From: CBDBIG01 sp965205845 [NCBI: bacterium]
GTDB taxonomy: Bacteria; SAR324
NCBI GenBank assembly: GCA_965205845.1
Contig: CBDBIG010000003.1
Coordinates: 682,001 to 746,000, forward strand
Direction: 5' to 3'
DNA: 64,000 nt
Below, one piece after another: positions 1 to 8,857 of the stretch. How positions within the stretch are numbered: the stretch's first letter is position 1; each line of letters opens with the position of its first letter. The notes beneath the pieces were generated by a model, which saw nothing but the letters and a program-made list of their open reading frames with translations, was not told where the DNA came from and did not search any database. Position numbers and translations under genes: made by a program.

Positions 1-873
1 CCCGCTGAATGGCTCCTAGGTCAAGGCACGTTGTATTCTGATGTGATTGAATCGGGGGGTGAAGAAAATGCCCATGTGATTAAGCATCATCACAATCGCG
101 TTCCCAAATTGCAAGAATGGCTTAAGGCAGGTCTAGTGGTCGAGCCCTTGCGTACACTTTACAAAGATGAAGTGCGCAAGCTAGGGCATTTGCTTGGCCT
201 CCCAACCGAGATGATTACGCGCCACCCTTTTCCTGGGCCAGGGCTAAGCATGAACGTATTGTGTGCCAATGCAGCCACGCCGCCCGCCGAATGGCCGGCA
301 GCCCAGCGGGCGGTAAGCCAGTGGCTCAACAAAAAAAATCTAGTCGGTGGTGCTTTACCCGTACGTTCGGTGGGGGTGCAAGGCGATATGCGGAGCTACG
401 CCCCCCCCGCTTTTTTATGGAGTCAAAGCCAAGACTGGGCCTATTTAGAAAGCCTTTCCGGTGAGATTACCAACCGCTTGCGCGAAGTAAATCGCGTGGT
501 GTTACAGCTACGCCCGCGCCAGGCCCCGTTGCAATTGCAAGCATTCAAGGCTTACTGTACGCCAAAGCGGGTGGCGTTGTTGCGTCAAGCAGACCATTTG
601 GCCACAAAAGCGCTTCAGCGCTGCGGCTGGTTCGAACGCATTTTTCAATTGCTGGTTATTTTGCTTCCTGTTGCGCCTAAATCCCATGCCACCCAAGGCG
701 AATGCTTGGTGTTGCGCCCCATCATGTCAGAAGATGTGATGACGGGACGTTTTGCACCCATTCCGTGGCCAACACTCCATGCCTTAAGTGAACAACTCAT
801 GCAACTGCCCAATGTGCAAGGGGTTTTTTACGACATCACCCATAAACCCCCCGCCACTTTTGGCTGGGAGTAA
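1..873 (+). CDS. guaA: GMP synthase (glutamine-hydrolysing), C-terminal part, long form
   Basis: The frame is open from base 1, so the gene is cut at its 5' end by the window. GMP synthase aminates XMP to GMP with ATP and glutamine in purine synthesis. The visible part begins in the ATP-pyrophosphatase domain (LLGQGTLYSDVIES, KHHHN, HPFPGPGLS) and continues into the dimerisation/XMP-binding domain, ending in the family-type tail KPPATFGWE. After HPFPGPG it has extra sequence (VGVQGDMRSY, VNRVVL, LRQAD, MTGR) that matches the layout of the long, eukaryote-type enzyme as I remember the human protein, not the short E. coli type. The glutaminase domain lies outside the window. Identification is firm. 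Membership of the long class is an inference from motif order. Confidence 0.93.
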   Translation, partial: PAEWLLGQGTLYSDVIESGGEENAHVIKHHHNRVPKLQEWLKAGLVVEPLRTLYKDEVRKLGHLLGLPTEMITRHPFPGPGLSMNVLCANAATPPAEWPAAQRAVSQWLNKKNLVGGALPVRSVGVQGDMRSYAPPAFLWSQSQDWAYLESLSGEITNRLREVNRVVLQLRPRQAPLQLQAFKAYCTPKRVALLRQADHLATKALQRCGWFERIFQLLVILLPVAPKSHATQGECLVLRPIMSEDVMTGRFAPIPWPTLHALSEQLMQLPNVQGVFYDITHKPPATFGWE

Positions 874-1170
874 CCGTCCTTATATTTTTGGTGGAAGATT
901 GCGGAATATCGCGAAAGGCACTGTGCCCGCCAATGTGCAAGGGGTTTTTGGTGGGTGATAGTGGGCGTGCCAAGACCCATGCTTTGCGACTGGAAATAAC
1001 GATGGGTTTTTATGGTTAATTGCGGTTTCCACGCGGGTTTGTGGTCACTTTATCAGCCTGCAAAAAGAGGGTCCTAATCCCCTTTGGTTACGCTCGCCAT
1101 GAACAAAAGCGCGGGCATGGATACCCTTTGCGGTAGCCGTGCCTTTGATGAGGGCAGCGAGACACGCCAC
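874..1170. other. Intergenic region with a short copy of the guaA 3' end
   Basis: Convergent gap between guaA and the HupE-like gene. About 20 bases from inside the guaA 3' end (808-828, core aatgtgcaaggggttttt) recur at 929-949. No other gene or RNA is recognisable. Confidence 0.5.
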
Positions 1171-1800
1171 TTAGCCAATGAGTGCCCTCATGGGATCAAC
1201 TAACAACACCAAACCAGCCCCCGTAACGGCAATTCCAGCAACGCGTGGGAACAAGGCAATGGGGGATGCAAGGCGCAAGATGCGCGTGGTAACGGTTGCC
1301 GTTCCAAAAACAAGCAGCATTTGAACGCTGCCCAAGCCAAGCAAATAGCTTGCAATCGGCCCCGTTTGGGCGCCAATTACGGCCTCGCCATAAGCCATGC
1401 CGTGAAACACGCCTGCCAGGGCACCCAAACCGATGCAAACCAAAAGGGGGTAACCACGCCCCAAAGCGAGGACAATGCCAACGCCAACCAGTGACAAAGC
1501 CACCCAGACCTCACCCCATGGAAGGCCTACGCCAAGCACGCTAAAACCCGTGCCAAGGATGGTGCCACCAATAAAAAAAACGGGGAGCAAGATGCGCGAG
1601 GCGTAAACCGCCGCCAGCAAACCAACCGCCAACACAAAGGCAAAATGGTCTATCTCAATCACAGGATGGGCAAAACCCGAAAAAAGACCTTCAAGCAAGG
1701 TGCTGGGGGGGTTGCCTGCCAAGGGGTGGTGCCCAAAAGCAAGAGGGCTAAACAGAAGGTCCAGCCCTAAAAAAAGCCCCACCAACAACCGTAAAGCCAT
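1171..1800 (-). CDS. HupE/UreJ family membrane protein (putative Ni/Co permease)
   Basis: Small hydrophobic protein of about 210 residues. It has an N-terminal signal-like helix (MALRLLVGLFLGLDLLF), then a His-rich stretch (FGHHPLAG), and about six further hydrophobic segments. HupE/UreJ proteins are secondary nickel or cobalt permeases found beside hydrogenase, urease or B12 genes. Family marks are the H-P-x-x-x-x-D-H pattern (HPVIEIDH) in the first core helix and FHGMAYGEA later. The start at 1800 puts the signal segment at the N-terminus; an upstream in-frame start at 1881 would add a polar 27-residue leader and is less likely. No hydrogenase or urease gene is in view, so the metal cannot be named. 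Confidence 0.8.
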   Translation of the reverse strand: MALRLLVGLFLGLDLLFSPLAFGHHPLAGNPPSTLLEGLFSGFAHPVIEIDHFAFVLAVGLLAAVYASRILLPVFFIGGTILGTGFSVLGVGLPWGEVWVALSLVGVGIVLALGRGYPLLVCIGLGALAGVFHGMAYGEAVIGAQTGPIASYLLGLGSVQMLLVFGTATVTTRILRLASPIALFPRVAGIAVTGAGLVLLVDPMRALIG

Positions 1801-2364
1801 GCCCTTTTTGGAATGTCTTGGATGCACCTGGTGTGGTGTGGGGCCTTTACCCTTTAAAATTGGGTTTAACATGGGGAGCATAAGCCAGCCTTTTTTGATT
1901 GGGTTTGTGGGTTTAAAACATGGATACAGCTTATGGGCTGCTCAATTGAGGATGGGTAACAAAACCGGGCGGGCGGGTCTCTATAAGATCTTTGCTAAAG
2001 CATCAGGTGCAATCTCACGCGCCACAGCGTGTGTAACCAGCGTGTGTAACCATGTGCGTGGTCCGCCAGCCCGCCCCTTGGCGAAACGGACTTAAGTGGC
2101 CATCTAGATAGTGTGATCCATAGCCATGCTTTGTCAATTTTTGGTGAAGCATGGTGTTTAACATAGGGGGGCTTGCCTGTAAGGCAGGGTGAATGTTAGG
2201 GTGCGTGGTGGTTAACCGGGGGCACGTTGGCTGCAAGGTGCTGCAAAGGCAATCCATGGCCATGGGTGGGTGAGATTTTAAGGATGTGTTGGAAAAACAA
2301 TCTGATGGCTTTGATTGGGTTTGTGGGTTTTAGTGTTGACAGATGGGTTTGAGGAGCGCGTTTT
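1801..2364. other. Intergenic region with a 21-bp direct repeat
   Basis: Between the divergent HupE-like gene and mmsB. A 21-bp sequence built on gattgggtttgtgggttt occurs at 1894-1914 and again at 2310-2330, the second copy just upstream of mmsB. The rest shows no convincing gene. I looked for a cobalamin riboswitch on the minus strand and did not find its conserved boxes. Confidence 0.45.
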
Positions 2365-3255
2365 ATGATGTTGAAAGTGATTTTTTTTGGTTTAGGTAAA
2401 ATGGGGTTTCCAATGGCAGAAAACCTGCTTAAAGCAGGCCATGTGGTATACGGGCATGACATTGTAGCGCAAGCGTGCAAGGCTTTTGCAGCGTGCGGAG
2501 GAAAAGTGATTGACGATCTCGACGCTGTATTGGGCGAGGCTGAGGTGGTGGTGAGCATGCTACCCGCAGGTGAGCATGTTAAGGCACTTTACACCGGTGG
2601 CCTCTTTAAAAAGGTGAAGCAGGGGTGTTCCATCATCGACTGCTCCACCATTGAGGTGAGCGTTGCCCGTGAGGTTGCTGCCTTGGCTGCCAAGCAAGGG
2701 CTATCGTTGCTCGATGCCCCCGTTTCGGGCGGTGTGGGTGGCGCTACGGCGGGGAGCCTAACCTTTATGGTGGGGGGGGATGAAGCGGCGTTTAAAGCGC
2801 TTGAACCCCTGTTTAAAGCGATGGGGAAGAACATTATTTTGGCAGGCCCAAGCGGGGCGGGGCAAGCTGCCAAAATGTGCAATAACCTCATGTTGGGGAT
2901 CCAAATGCTTGCGGTGTGCGAAGGGTTTAATTTGGCCGATGCCGTGGGTTTGGATCGCGCGAAACTTTTTGCCGTTGCTTCGACCGCTTCAGGGCAGTGT
3001 TGGTCCCTCACCAATTACTGTCCCATACCTGGCCCTGTGCCCACGGCCCCGTCTAATCGCGACTATGCCGCGGGGTTTACGGCAGCCTTGATGCTCAAAG
3101 ATATGAAACTGGGGGATGTGGCTGCGGATGAAACCCAAACGGCGATCCCCCTTGCCCGGATGGCACTGGCACAATACGCAAAATTCTGCGAAAGTGGCGG
3201 CGCTGAAAAGGATTTTTCTGGAGTAATTACCATGCTGCGCAACGCACATTCGTAA
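2365..3255 (+). CDS. mmsB: 3-hydroxyisobutyrate dehydrogenase
   Basis: Oxidises 3-hydroxyisobutyrate to methylmalonate semialdehyde with NAD in valine breakdown. The N-terminus carries the Rossmann signature FGLGKMGFPMAENL. The substrate loop DAPVSGGVGGA lies near residue 118. The GPSGAGQAAKMCNN stretch near residue 165 carries the catalytic lysine of the beta-hydroxyacid dehydrogenase family. Length (296) is normal. It starts a + strand run with the next gene 17 bases away, a hydrolase of the preceding step, which supports the valine role over other members of the family such as tartronate semialdehyde reductase. Confidence 0.9.
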   Translation: MMLKVIFFGLGKMGFPMAENLLKAGHVVYGHDIVAQACKAFAACGGKVIDDLDAVLGEAEVVVSMLPAGEHVKALYTGGLFKKVKQGCSIIDCSTIEVSVAREVAALAAKQGLSLLDAPVSGGVGGATAGSLTFMVGGDEAAFKALEPLFKAMGKNIILAGPSGAGQAAKMCNNLMLGIQMLAVCEGFNLADAVGLDRAKLFAVASTASGQCWSLTNYCPIPGPVPTAPSNRDYAAGFTAALMLKDMKLGDVAADETQTAIPLARMALAQYAKFCESGGAEKDFSGVITMLRNAHS

Positions 3256-3272
3256 AACGGCTCGAACAAAGC

Positions 3273-4364
3273 ATGAAAACCACGCAAGCCGACCTATTAA
3301 TTACGCAACGCGGTTGTCTGGGGGTTATTGTGCTCAATAAGCCCGCCACCTTGAATGCCTTGAATATGAACATGGTGCAGGGCATTACCAAACAATTGCA
3401 GGCATGGCTGCATGATAATAGCGTTGCGCGGGTGGTGCTTACTGGCGCGGGGGAGCGGGCCTTTTGTGCGGGCGGGGACATTCGTCATTTGTATGAAACG
3501 GGCGTGGGTAACCCCGCCGCAGGTCCCAGCCTTGAAGCGCAGCGTTTTTTTTCCCGTGAATACCAATTAAACTACCGCATTCATCGCTATCCTAAGCCGA
3601 TTATTGCCCTGATTAACGGCATTACCATGGGGGGCGGTGCGGGCCTTGCCATGCATGCGCACCTGCGTATTGCGGGGTCTTTGTCCAGGTTTGCCATGCC
3701 CGAAAACGCGTTGGGGTTTTTCCCGGATGTGGGAGCCACACGCTTTCTCAATCAATGTGGGGGGGGGATTGGCCTCTGGCTAGGATTGACGGGTAGTGCC
3801 GTAAAAGGGAGTGCGATGGTAAGTGCAGGCCTCGCGCAAATGGCTGTGCCCAATGAAGCCTTTGAAGATGTGGTGCAGGTGCTGCAGCGGCCTTTGCCTG
3901 AGCCTTTGGATGTGCTTGGATTGCAGCACTTGTTAACACCCTATGCCTTGCCTGAGACGACCCTCGAACACCAGGCGCAAGTGGATGCCGTCTTTGCCAG
4001 CCCAAGGGATTTGGCGGCCGTGTTTGCAGCGTTGAAACGCTTCGACAACGGCCCGTCTGCGTCATGGGCTGGGCAGATTCTAAAAGCGTTGGCCAAGGCT
4101 TCTCCGACCTCACTTGCCTTGTGCTTTCAACAACTAAACCAAGGCAAGGAGTTGGATGCAAAAGCAGCCCTTGTGCGTGAGTTTCGCATGGCGATGCATG
4201 CGCTACGGCGGCCCGATTTTTATCAGGGGGTGAAGCGTGCCATCCTCGAGCGGAGCTACAAGCCCCAATGGCAGCCCGCCACCTTGGATGCGGTTACACC
4301 CGCTGTCGTCGCTGCGTTTTTTGAACCCCCTGCATGTGGTGATTTAACATTGCCTTCATCTTAA
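3273..4364 (+). CDS. Enoyl-CoA hydratase/isomerase family, 3-hydroxyisobutyryl-CoA hydrolase-like
   Basis: Crotonase-fold protein of 363 residues, the length of 3-hydroxyisobutyryl-CoA hydrolases (about 350-380) and longer than true hydratases (about 260). Motifs: AFCAGGDIRHLYE for the first oxyanion-hole region, ITMGGGAGLAMHAH for the second, and MPENALGFFPDVGATRFL, where the hydrolase-type Glu and Asp sit. The product of the reaction, 3-hydroxyisobutyrate, is the substrate of the gene immediately upstream, so the pair covers two consecutive steps of valine catabolism. A generic enoyl-CoA hydratase is the main alternative. Confidence 0.85.
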   Translation: MKTTQADLLITQRGCLGVIVLNKPATLNALNMNMVQGITKQLQAWLHDNSVARVVLTGAGERAFCAGGDIRHLYETGVGNPAAGPSLEAQRFFSREYQLNYRIHRYPKPIIALINGITMGGGAGLAMHAHLRIAGSLSRFAMPENALGFFPDVGATRFLNQCGGGIGLWLGLTGSAVKGSAMVSAGLAQMAVPNEAFEDVVQVLQRPLPEPLDVLGLQHLLTPYALPETTLEHQAQVDAVFASPRDLAAVFAALKRFDNGPSASWAGQILKALAKASPTSLALCFQQLNQGKELDAKAALVREFRMAMHALRRPDFYQGVKRAILERSYKPQWQPATLDAVTPAVVAAFFEPPACGDLTLPSS

Positions 4365-4393
4365 ATCTCAACCCTTTGAGGACTGTTTTTAAC

Positions 4394-4867
4394 ATGGCGC
4401 AAAAAACGCAGAAAGTATGCTACGAGGCCCGTTATTTTCAGGATTTTTCTGTGGGGGATCTGTTTCAAACGGGTACCCATCGGGTGACCAAAGAGGAAAT
4501 TATAGCCTTTGCACGCCAGTACGACCCCCAGCCTTACCATTTAGACGAAAGTGCAGCGGAAAAAAGCATGTTCAAAGGCCTGATTGCCAGCGGGTTTATG
4601 ACCCTTGGGATTGGTTTTGCCCTTTCTTACCGAACCGGTGTGCTCGACCACATGATGGGGGGGCGGGGCCTTGATGAATTGCGCTGGTTGGTGCCTGTGC
4701 GCCCGGGGGATGTTTTAATGGCAAAAGCACGTGTCGTTTCCACGCGCCCTTCTTCGCGTGATGTGTCTCGGGGGACGGTGGTGTTTGATTACAGCATCAT
4801 CAATCAGCGCAATGAGGCCGTGTTGACGATGAAAGCACACCAAATGATTGCAACGCGTCCCCAATGA
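4394..4867 (+). CDS. MaoC-like (R)-specific enoyl-CoA hydratase
   Basis: Hot-dog-fold hydratase of 157 residues. The catalytic signature is present: YDPQPYHLDESAAE followed by FKGLIASGFMT, which is the D-x5-H dyad and Gly-rich turn of MaoC/R-hydratases acting on 2-enoyl-CoA esters. I prefer the ATG at 4394 (MAQKTQK) to a TTG at 4376 because a GAGG lies upstream of it and the extra residues look untranslated. It closely follows the valine-degradation pair. The substrate cannot be told from sequence. The gene ends where the 80-bp tandem repeat begins. Confidence 0.85.
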   Translation: MAQKTQKVCYEARYFQDFSVGDLFQTGTHRVTKEEIIAFARQYDPQPYHLDESAAEKSMFKGLIASGFMTLGIGFALSYRTGVLDHMMGGRGLDELRWLVPVRPGDVLMAKARVVSTRPSSRDVSRGTVVFDYSIINQRNEAVLTMKAHQMIATRPQ

Positions 4868-4869
4868 TG

Positions 4870-5098
4870 CTGCCTTTCTGCAAGGGGTTGTTCAAGGCGA
4901 TTGTCTTTGAGAATTTCGTTCACATCCAAAAAGGGGGGGTCGTGTGCTGCTGCCTTTCTGCAAGGGGTTGTTCAAGGCGATTGTCTTTGAGAATTTCGTT
5001 CGCATCCAAAAAGGAGGGGTCGTGTGCTGCTGCCTTTCTGCAAGGGGTTGTTCAAGGCGATTGTCTTTGAGAATTTCGTTCGCATCCAAAAAGGAGGG
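4870..5098. repeat. Tandem repeat, 80-bp unit, three copies
   Basis: Units begin at 4870, 4950 and 5030 (ctgcctttctgcaagg...), differing at only a few bases. The array starts directly after the stop codon of the MaoC gene. The unit is mostly unlike protein-coding sequence and the reading frame changes from one unit to the next. Confidence 0.92.
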
Positions 5099-5174
5099 AC
5101 CTTTGCCTGAATGCTTTGACGGACACCCTACAGGATTATGGGGTTTTTTGGAAACAATCAAGAAAGTAGGGCAA

Positions 5175-5201
5175 AAAGGAGGCGCAAACCTCCTTTATAA
5201 T
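5175..5201 (+). promoter_or_regulatory. Perfect palindrome overlapping a TATAAT box upstream of the orphan methyltransferase
   Basis: An 8-bp perfect inverted repeat (AAAGGAGG, loop CGCAAA, CCTCCTTT) spans 5175-5196. Its last base is the first base of a consensus TATAAT at 5196-5201, only 8 bases before the GTG start at 5210. The palindrome could be an operator for self-repression by the methyltransferase or a terminator-like hairpin. The very short distance from the box to the start would give a nearly leaderless mRNA. No clear -35 box is visible. Confidence 0.4.
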
Positions 5202-5209
5202 ATTGAAGC

Positions 5210-6028
5210 GTGATACGAGAGACAAGATGCGCACCGCTGACAAATCGAATTATTTCGGCAGATTGCATTGACGCCACAGCCAAAATGCCAGCAGATCTGG
5301 TGGATTTAACCGTTTTTTCCCCGCCCTACGATACCATTCGGGACTATCAAAAGGGTTGGCAGATCGATTTTCCCGTACTGGGAAAAAATGTGTATCGCGT
5401 TACCAAAACAGGGGGCCTTTGCGCGGTTGTTATCAACGATGGCACGCGGCGCTTTGCCAAGTCGCTTACCAGTTTTAGGTTGGTGGTCGATTGGTGTGAT
5501 AAAGCGGGTTGGCGTCTGTTTGAAACGTGTATTTATCACCGTGATGGCAACCCAGGGGCGTGGTGGAAAAACCGCTTTAGGGTCGATCATGAGTATATCT
5601 TCTTGTTTTTAAAAGGCGAACGTCCCAAAACCTTTCACAAAGAACCCCTCATGATTCCTAGCAAGCATGCAGGCAGGCGCTACTCGGGGACAGATCGGCT
5701 GACCAACGGTCAATTCAAAAAAATTGTTCCAAAAACGGTCAACCCATTTAAATGCAGAGGGACGGTTTGGCGCTATGCCACGAGCAATACAGAAGGTAAC
5801 AAACTAAAACGTCAACATCCCGCCACCTACCCCGATCAACTGGCAGAAGATTTAATTTTGTGTTTTTCAAATGCGGGTGAAGTGGTCCTTGACCCCATGT
5901 GTGGGAGTGGGACCACGTGTGTGATGGCCTTAAAAAATGAGCGTCAATTTATTGGCCTTGAAATCAATGAAGCATACTGTAAGGTGGCCCAAATGCGCCT
6001 TCAACAAGAATGTGCACAGCCGATCTAA
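5210..6028 (+). CDS. DNA methyltransferase, N4-cytosine/N6-adenine type (orphan)
   Basis: Amino-methyltransferase of 272 residues of the beta class. The catalytic tetrapeptide SPPY is near residues 37-40 (motif IV) and the AdoMet-binding motif VVLDPMCGSGTT is near residue 230 (motif I), so motif IV precedes motif I. SPPY is typical of m4C enzymes. A family-like central block reads WRYATSNTEGNKLKRQHPA, and YPDQLAEDLI follows. No restriction endonuclease gene is beside it, so it looks like an orphan or a leftover from an R-M system. The GTG start at 5210 is the only good start before the first conserved residues. It interrupts a run of metabolic genes and is preceded by the 80-bp array, which suggests insertion. 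Confidence 0.88.
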   Translation: MIRETRCAPLTNRIISADCIDATAKMPADLVDLTVFSPPYDTIRDYQKGWQIDFPVLGKNVYRVTKTGGLCAVVINDGTRRFAKSLTSFRLVVDWCDKAGWRLFETCIYHRDGNPGAWWKNRFRVDHEYIFLFLKGERPKTFHKEPLMIPSKHAGRRYSGTDRLTNGQFKKIVPKTVNPFKCRGTVWRYATSNTEGNKLKRQHPATYPDQLAEDLILCFSNAGEVVLDPMCGSGTTCVMALKNERQFIGLEINEAYCKVAQMRLQQECAQPI

Positions 6029-6323
6029 AGCCGCGGCATCTTACTAAACTTGCTTTCAAAAAGGCGGGTGCATGGGGTGTGGGTGCGCAAAATGGATTGC
6101 GCGCATCTCCCCCCCTCCCCATCTCACCTTCGCACCTTTTGATGCGCTGCGCTGCGAAGCCAAAAGCGTCGTTTGATACGCGGCGGGGCGGATCATGTTG
6201 ATGAAGGCCTGATCTGAAAAGATCACAAAAGCCTTGCATTTATCGCTTCATTTGGGTAGTAAGGCGTAGGTCTCCTATTCCGGATGCACGGTTTTCTAAT
6301 ATCAACAATTGCTAAGGAATCCC

Positions 6324-7475
6324 ATGATGAACACAACCCAAAACGTTGAAAATATGCTCAGTGAGGAAGAGCGCCTGTTTGTGCATACGGCCAGAAATTT
6401 TGCCGATGGGCATCTGCGCCCCCATGCAGACGCGTGGGATACGAGCGGAGAATATGACAAAAGCACCCTCGGCGCACTGGGTGATCTGGGTTTTTTGGGG
6501 GTGTTGGTGGGCGAAGAATGGGGTGGAATTGGTGCTGAGCAGGTACCCTATGCGCTTTCGCTCATGGAAATAGCAGCAGGCGATGCCTCGACTTCGGCGA
6601 TAGTGGGCGTGCATAACACCGTGTGTAGCGTGTTTGAACGTTATGGAAATGCTGAGCAAAAACACCGCTTGCTAAAACCCCTTGCCAGTGGTGAGCATAT
6701 TGGTGCGTTTGCCCTCACCGAACCCCAGGCGGGTTCAGATGCCTCTAATTTGCTCACCAAAGCGGAGAAAAATGGGAGCGGATGGCGCTTAAACGGCTCT
6801 AAGCAGTTTATTACCAATGCGGGTTTTGCTGAAACGGTGGTGGTCTTTGCCGTAACCGACCCTCAAGCGGGAAAAAAGGGAATTTCGGCTTTTGCAGTCC
6901 GAACGGGGCAGGCGGGCTTTAAGGCCATGCCGGCGGAGAAAAAGCTGGGCATTCGTGCATCTGATACCCGTGCCTTGGTGTTTGAAGATGTTAAAATTGC
7001 AGAACATAATTTAATTGGGCAATTGGGCGAGGGCTATAAAATTGCCCTGTCTACCTTAGAAGCAGGGCGCATAACCATTGCCGCCCAAGCGACGGGCATT
7101 GCCAGTGAGGCTTTGAATCGTGCATTGGCGTACGCACGTGTGCGCAAAGCCTTTGGCAAACCCATTTACGAACTCCAGGCTGTGCAGTTTCGCCTGGCAG
7201 ACTGTATGGCCAAACTTGAAATGATTCGCCAAGTGACCCTACATGCTGCGCGCTTAAAAGATGCAGGCCAGCCATGTATCAGGGAGGCTTGTATCGCCAA
7301 ATTGCAGGCGAGTGAACTGGCTGAAACGATTGTATCGGACTGCCTGCAAACCTACGGGGGGTATGGTTTTTTGAAAGAATACGGACTTGAACGCATGTAT
7401 CGCGATGTGCGGATATGTAAAATTTATGAGGGCACCTCGGACATTCAAAAATTGATCATTGCACGCAACATGTAA
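6324..7475 (+). CDS. Acyl-CoA dehydrogenase, isobutyryl-CoA-dehydrogenase-like
   Basis: FAD-dependent dehydrogenase of 383 residues that introduces the alpha-beta double bond in an acyl-CoA and passes electrons to ETF. Motifs: FALTEPQAGSDAS in the FAD-binding middle domain, GYKIALSTLEAGRITIAAQA opening the C-terminal helical domain, the subunit contact YGGYGFLKEYGLERMYRD, and the catalytic-base segment KIYEGTSDIQ near the end. The start at 6324 has an AAGGA six bases upstream. Placement between valine-degradation genes and LIV transport suggests a branched short-chain substrate such as isobutyryl-CoA or 2-methylbutyryl-CoA. The exact substrate is an inference. Confidence 0.88.
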   Translation: MMNTTQNVENMLSEEERLFVHTARNFADGHLRPHADAWDTSGEYDKSTLGALGDLGFLGVLVGEEWGGIGAEQVPYALSLMEIAAGDASTSAIVGVHNTVCSVFERYGNAEQKHRLLKPLASGEHIGAFALTEPQAGSDASNLLTKAEKNGSGWRLNGSKQFITNAGFAETVVVFAVTDPQAGKKGISAFAVRTGQAGFKAMPAEKKLGIRASDTRALVFEDVKIAEHNLIGQLGEGYKIALSTLEAGRITIAAQATGIASEALNRALAYARVRKAFGKPIYELQAVQFRLADCMAKLEMIRQVTLHAARLKDAGQPCIREACIAKLQASELAETIVSDCLQTYGGYGFLKEYGLERMYRDVRICKIYEGTSDIQKLIIARNM

Positions 7476-7541
7476 GAAAAAAGGGTATTTGAGATTTTAA
7501 AAAAGTTGCCATAAGCCTTATCAACCCGCTTTAAGGGAGAA

Positions 7542-7964
7542 ATGCCTTTGAGTATCGAAAAATTCGCAGCCCAGTTAACCCGAGCCGTACCTTTTGCTGA
7601 GCAGTTTGGCATCCAAATCACCTCTGCCCGAGCGGGGGTGGTGACGGTAGAAATGGCCATCAGCGCACAGCATTTAAGGCCAGGGGGGAGCGTGAGCGGG
7701 CCGGTGATGATGACTATGGTCGATCTGCTTGCCTATGCGTGCATTTTAAACCAACACCCCGAGGCCGTAGAGGCCGTAACGGTGAGCCAAAATAATCAGT
7801 TTTTATCGCGCCCAACCGTAGCGCCGCTTAAAGGAAAAGGCACGCTTGTAAAAGTTGGAAAAAAGCTTGCTTTTATCGAAATTGTGTTATACCAGTTGTC
7901 CATTGCGAATCCGGTGTGTATGGCTTCGAGTATCTACGCGATGCCCCCAGGTTTGCATGCGTGA
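7542..7964 (+). CDS. PaaI/YdiI-type hot-dog thioesterase
   Basis: Hot-dog-fold protein of 140 residues, the usual length of PaaI-type acyl-CoA thioesterases. The middle carries RPGGSVSGPVMMTMVDLLA, the family position where a Gly-rich turn is followed by an acidic catalytic residue. A strong AGGGAGA lies directly before the ATG. It probably releases free acids from CoA esters to relieve CoA trapping in the surrounding acyl-CoA pathway. The acyl specificity is unknown. Confidence 0.8.
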   Translation: MPLSIEKFAAQLTRAVPFAEQFGIQITSARAGVVTVEMAISAQHLRPGGSVSGPVMMTMVDLLAYACILNQHPEAVEAVTVSQNNQFLSRPTVAPLKGKGTLVKVGKKLAFIEIVLYQLSIANPVCMASSIYAMPPGLHA

Positions 7965-8045
7965 CTGCTTGCGGTGAATGGTACGTTATTAAAAGGGTTC
8001 ATTTGAGTGCAATCTCGCGCAATCCTCTCGTTGAAGAAAGTAAAA

Positions 8046-8822
8046 ATGGCTCAAGCGATCGTTCTCGAATCAATTGCCCAAGGGGTGGCAACGCTTACCC
8101 TCAATCGTCCGCAGGTACTAAACGCCCTTTCCACCCAACTTATTGCCGATTTATGCCAGGCCGTCGAACGGGCAGATGCCAATCCCGAGGTGCGGGTGTT
8201 GATTATTGGTGGGCAAGGCAAGGCTTTTGCGGCGGGGGCTGACATTAGTGAAATGGCCGACAAATCTTTTGCCCAGGTTTTTCAAGAAGATTTGTTTTCG
8301 CATTTAAACCGAAGCTTTGCTGCTTGTCGCAAACCCGTGATTGCGGCGGTGAACGGCTATGCACTGGGAGGGGGGTGCGAACTGGCGATGCTCTGTGATT
8401 TGGTAATTGCAGCCGAGCACGCCAAGTTTGGCCAGCCCGAAATTAAGCTGGGGACCATTCCTGGGGTGGGAGGTAGCCAAAGGCTTGTTCATGCAGTGGG
8501 CAAGGCCAAGGCCATGGACATGATGCTCAGCGGGCGCATGATGGATGCCCGAGAGGCAGAGAGATGTGGCCTTGTGGCGAGGGTGGTTGCTGCAGAAAGG
8601 TTGCAGATAGAAGCGCAAACCCTAGCGCAAGAAATTGCCGGATATTCGTTGCCGTCTGTGAAAATGGCAAAAGAAGCCGTCAATCAAGCCTTTGAGACTT
8701 CCTTGTCTCAAGGGCTTTTGTTCGAAAAACGCTTGTTTCATTCCACGTTTGCGTTGGAAGACAGGCGCGAAGGGATGCGCGCTTTTGTGGAAAAGCGTCC
8801 GCCCGTGTTTAAAGATTGCTAA
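8046..8822 (+). CDS. Enoyl-CoA hydratase
   Basis: Crotonase-family hydratase of 258 residues that adds water to 2-enoyl-CoA. It has the oxyanion-hole sequences [11 protein letters not shown] and [15 protein letters not shown], and both catalytic glutamates of true hydratases: one in GGGCELAM and one in [15 protein letters not shown]. The C-terminal trimerisation helix is present. I chose ATG 8046 (MAQAIVLES) over an upstream start at 8007 because GAAGAAAG precedes it. It is the likely second oxidation-cycle step after the acyl-CoA dehydrogenase at 6324-7475. Confidence 0.92.
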   Translation: MAQAIVLESIAQGVATLTLNRPQVLNALSTQLIADLCQAVERADANPEVRVLIIGGQGKAFAAGADISEMADKSFAQVFQEDLFSHLNRSFAACRKPVIAAVNGYALGGGCELAMLCDLVIAAEHAKFGQPEIKLGTIPGVGGSQRLVHAVGKAKAMDMMLSGRMMDAREAERCGLVARVVAAERLQIEAQTLAQEIAGYSLPSVKMAKEAVNQAFETSLSQGLLFEKRLFHSTFALEDRREGMRAFVEKRPPVFKDC

Positions 8823-8857
8823 CGTCTGAAAGCCACAACACCCAAAGGAGCAGCAAA

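Noticed and set aside
1882-2364. Cobalamin or nickel/cobalt riboswitch upstream of the HupE-like gene
   Set aside because: I could not find the conserved B12-box or the G-rich NiCo motifs on the minus strand.
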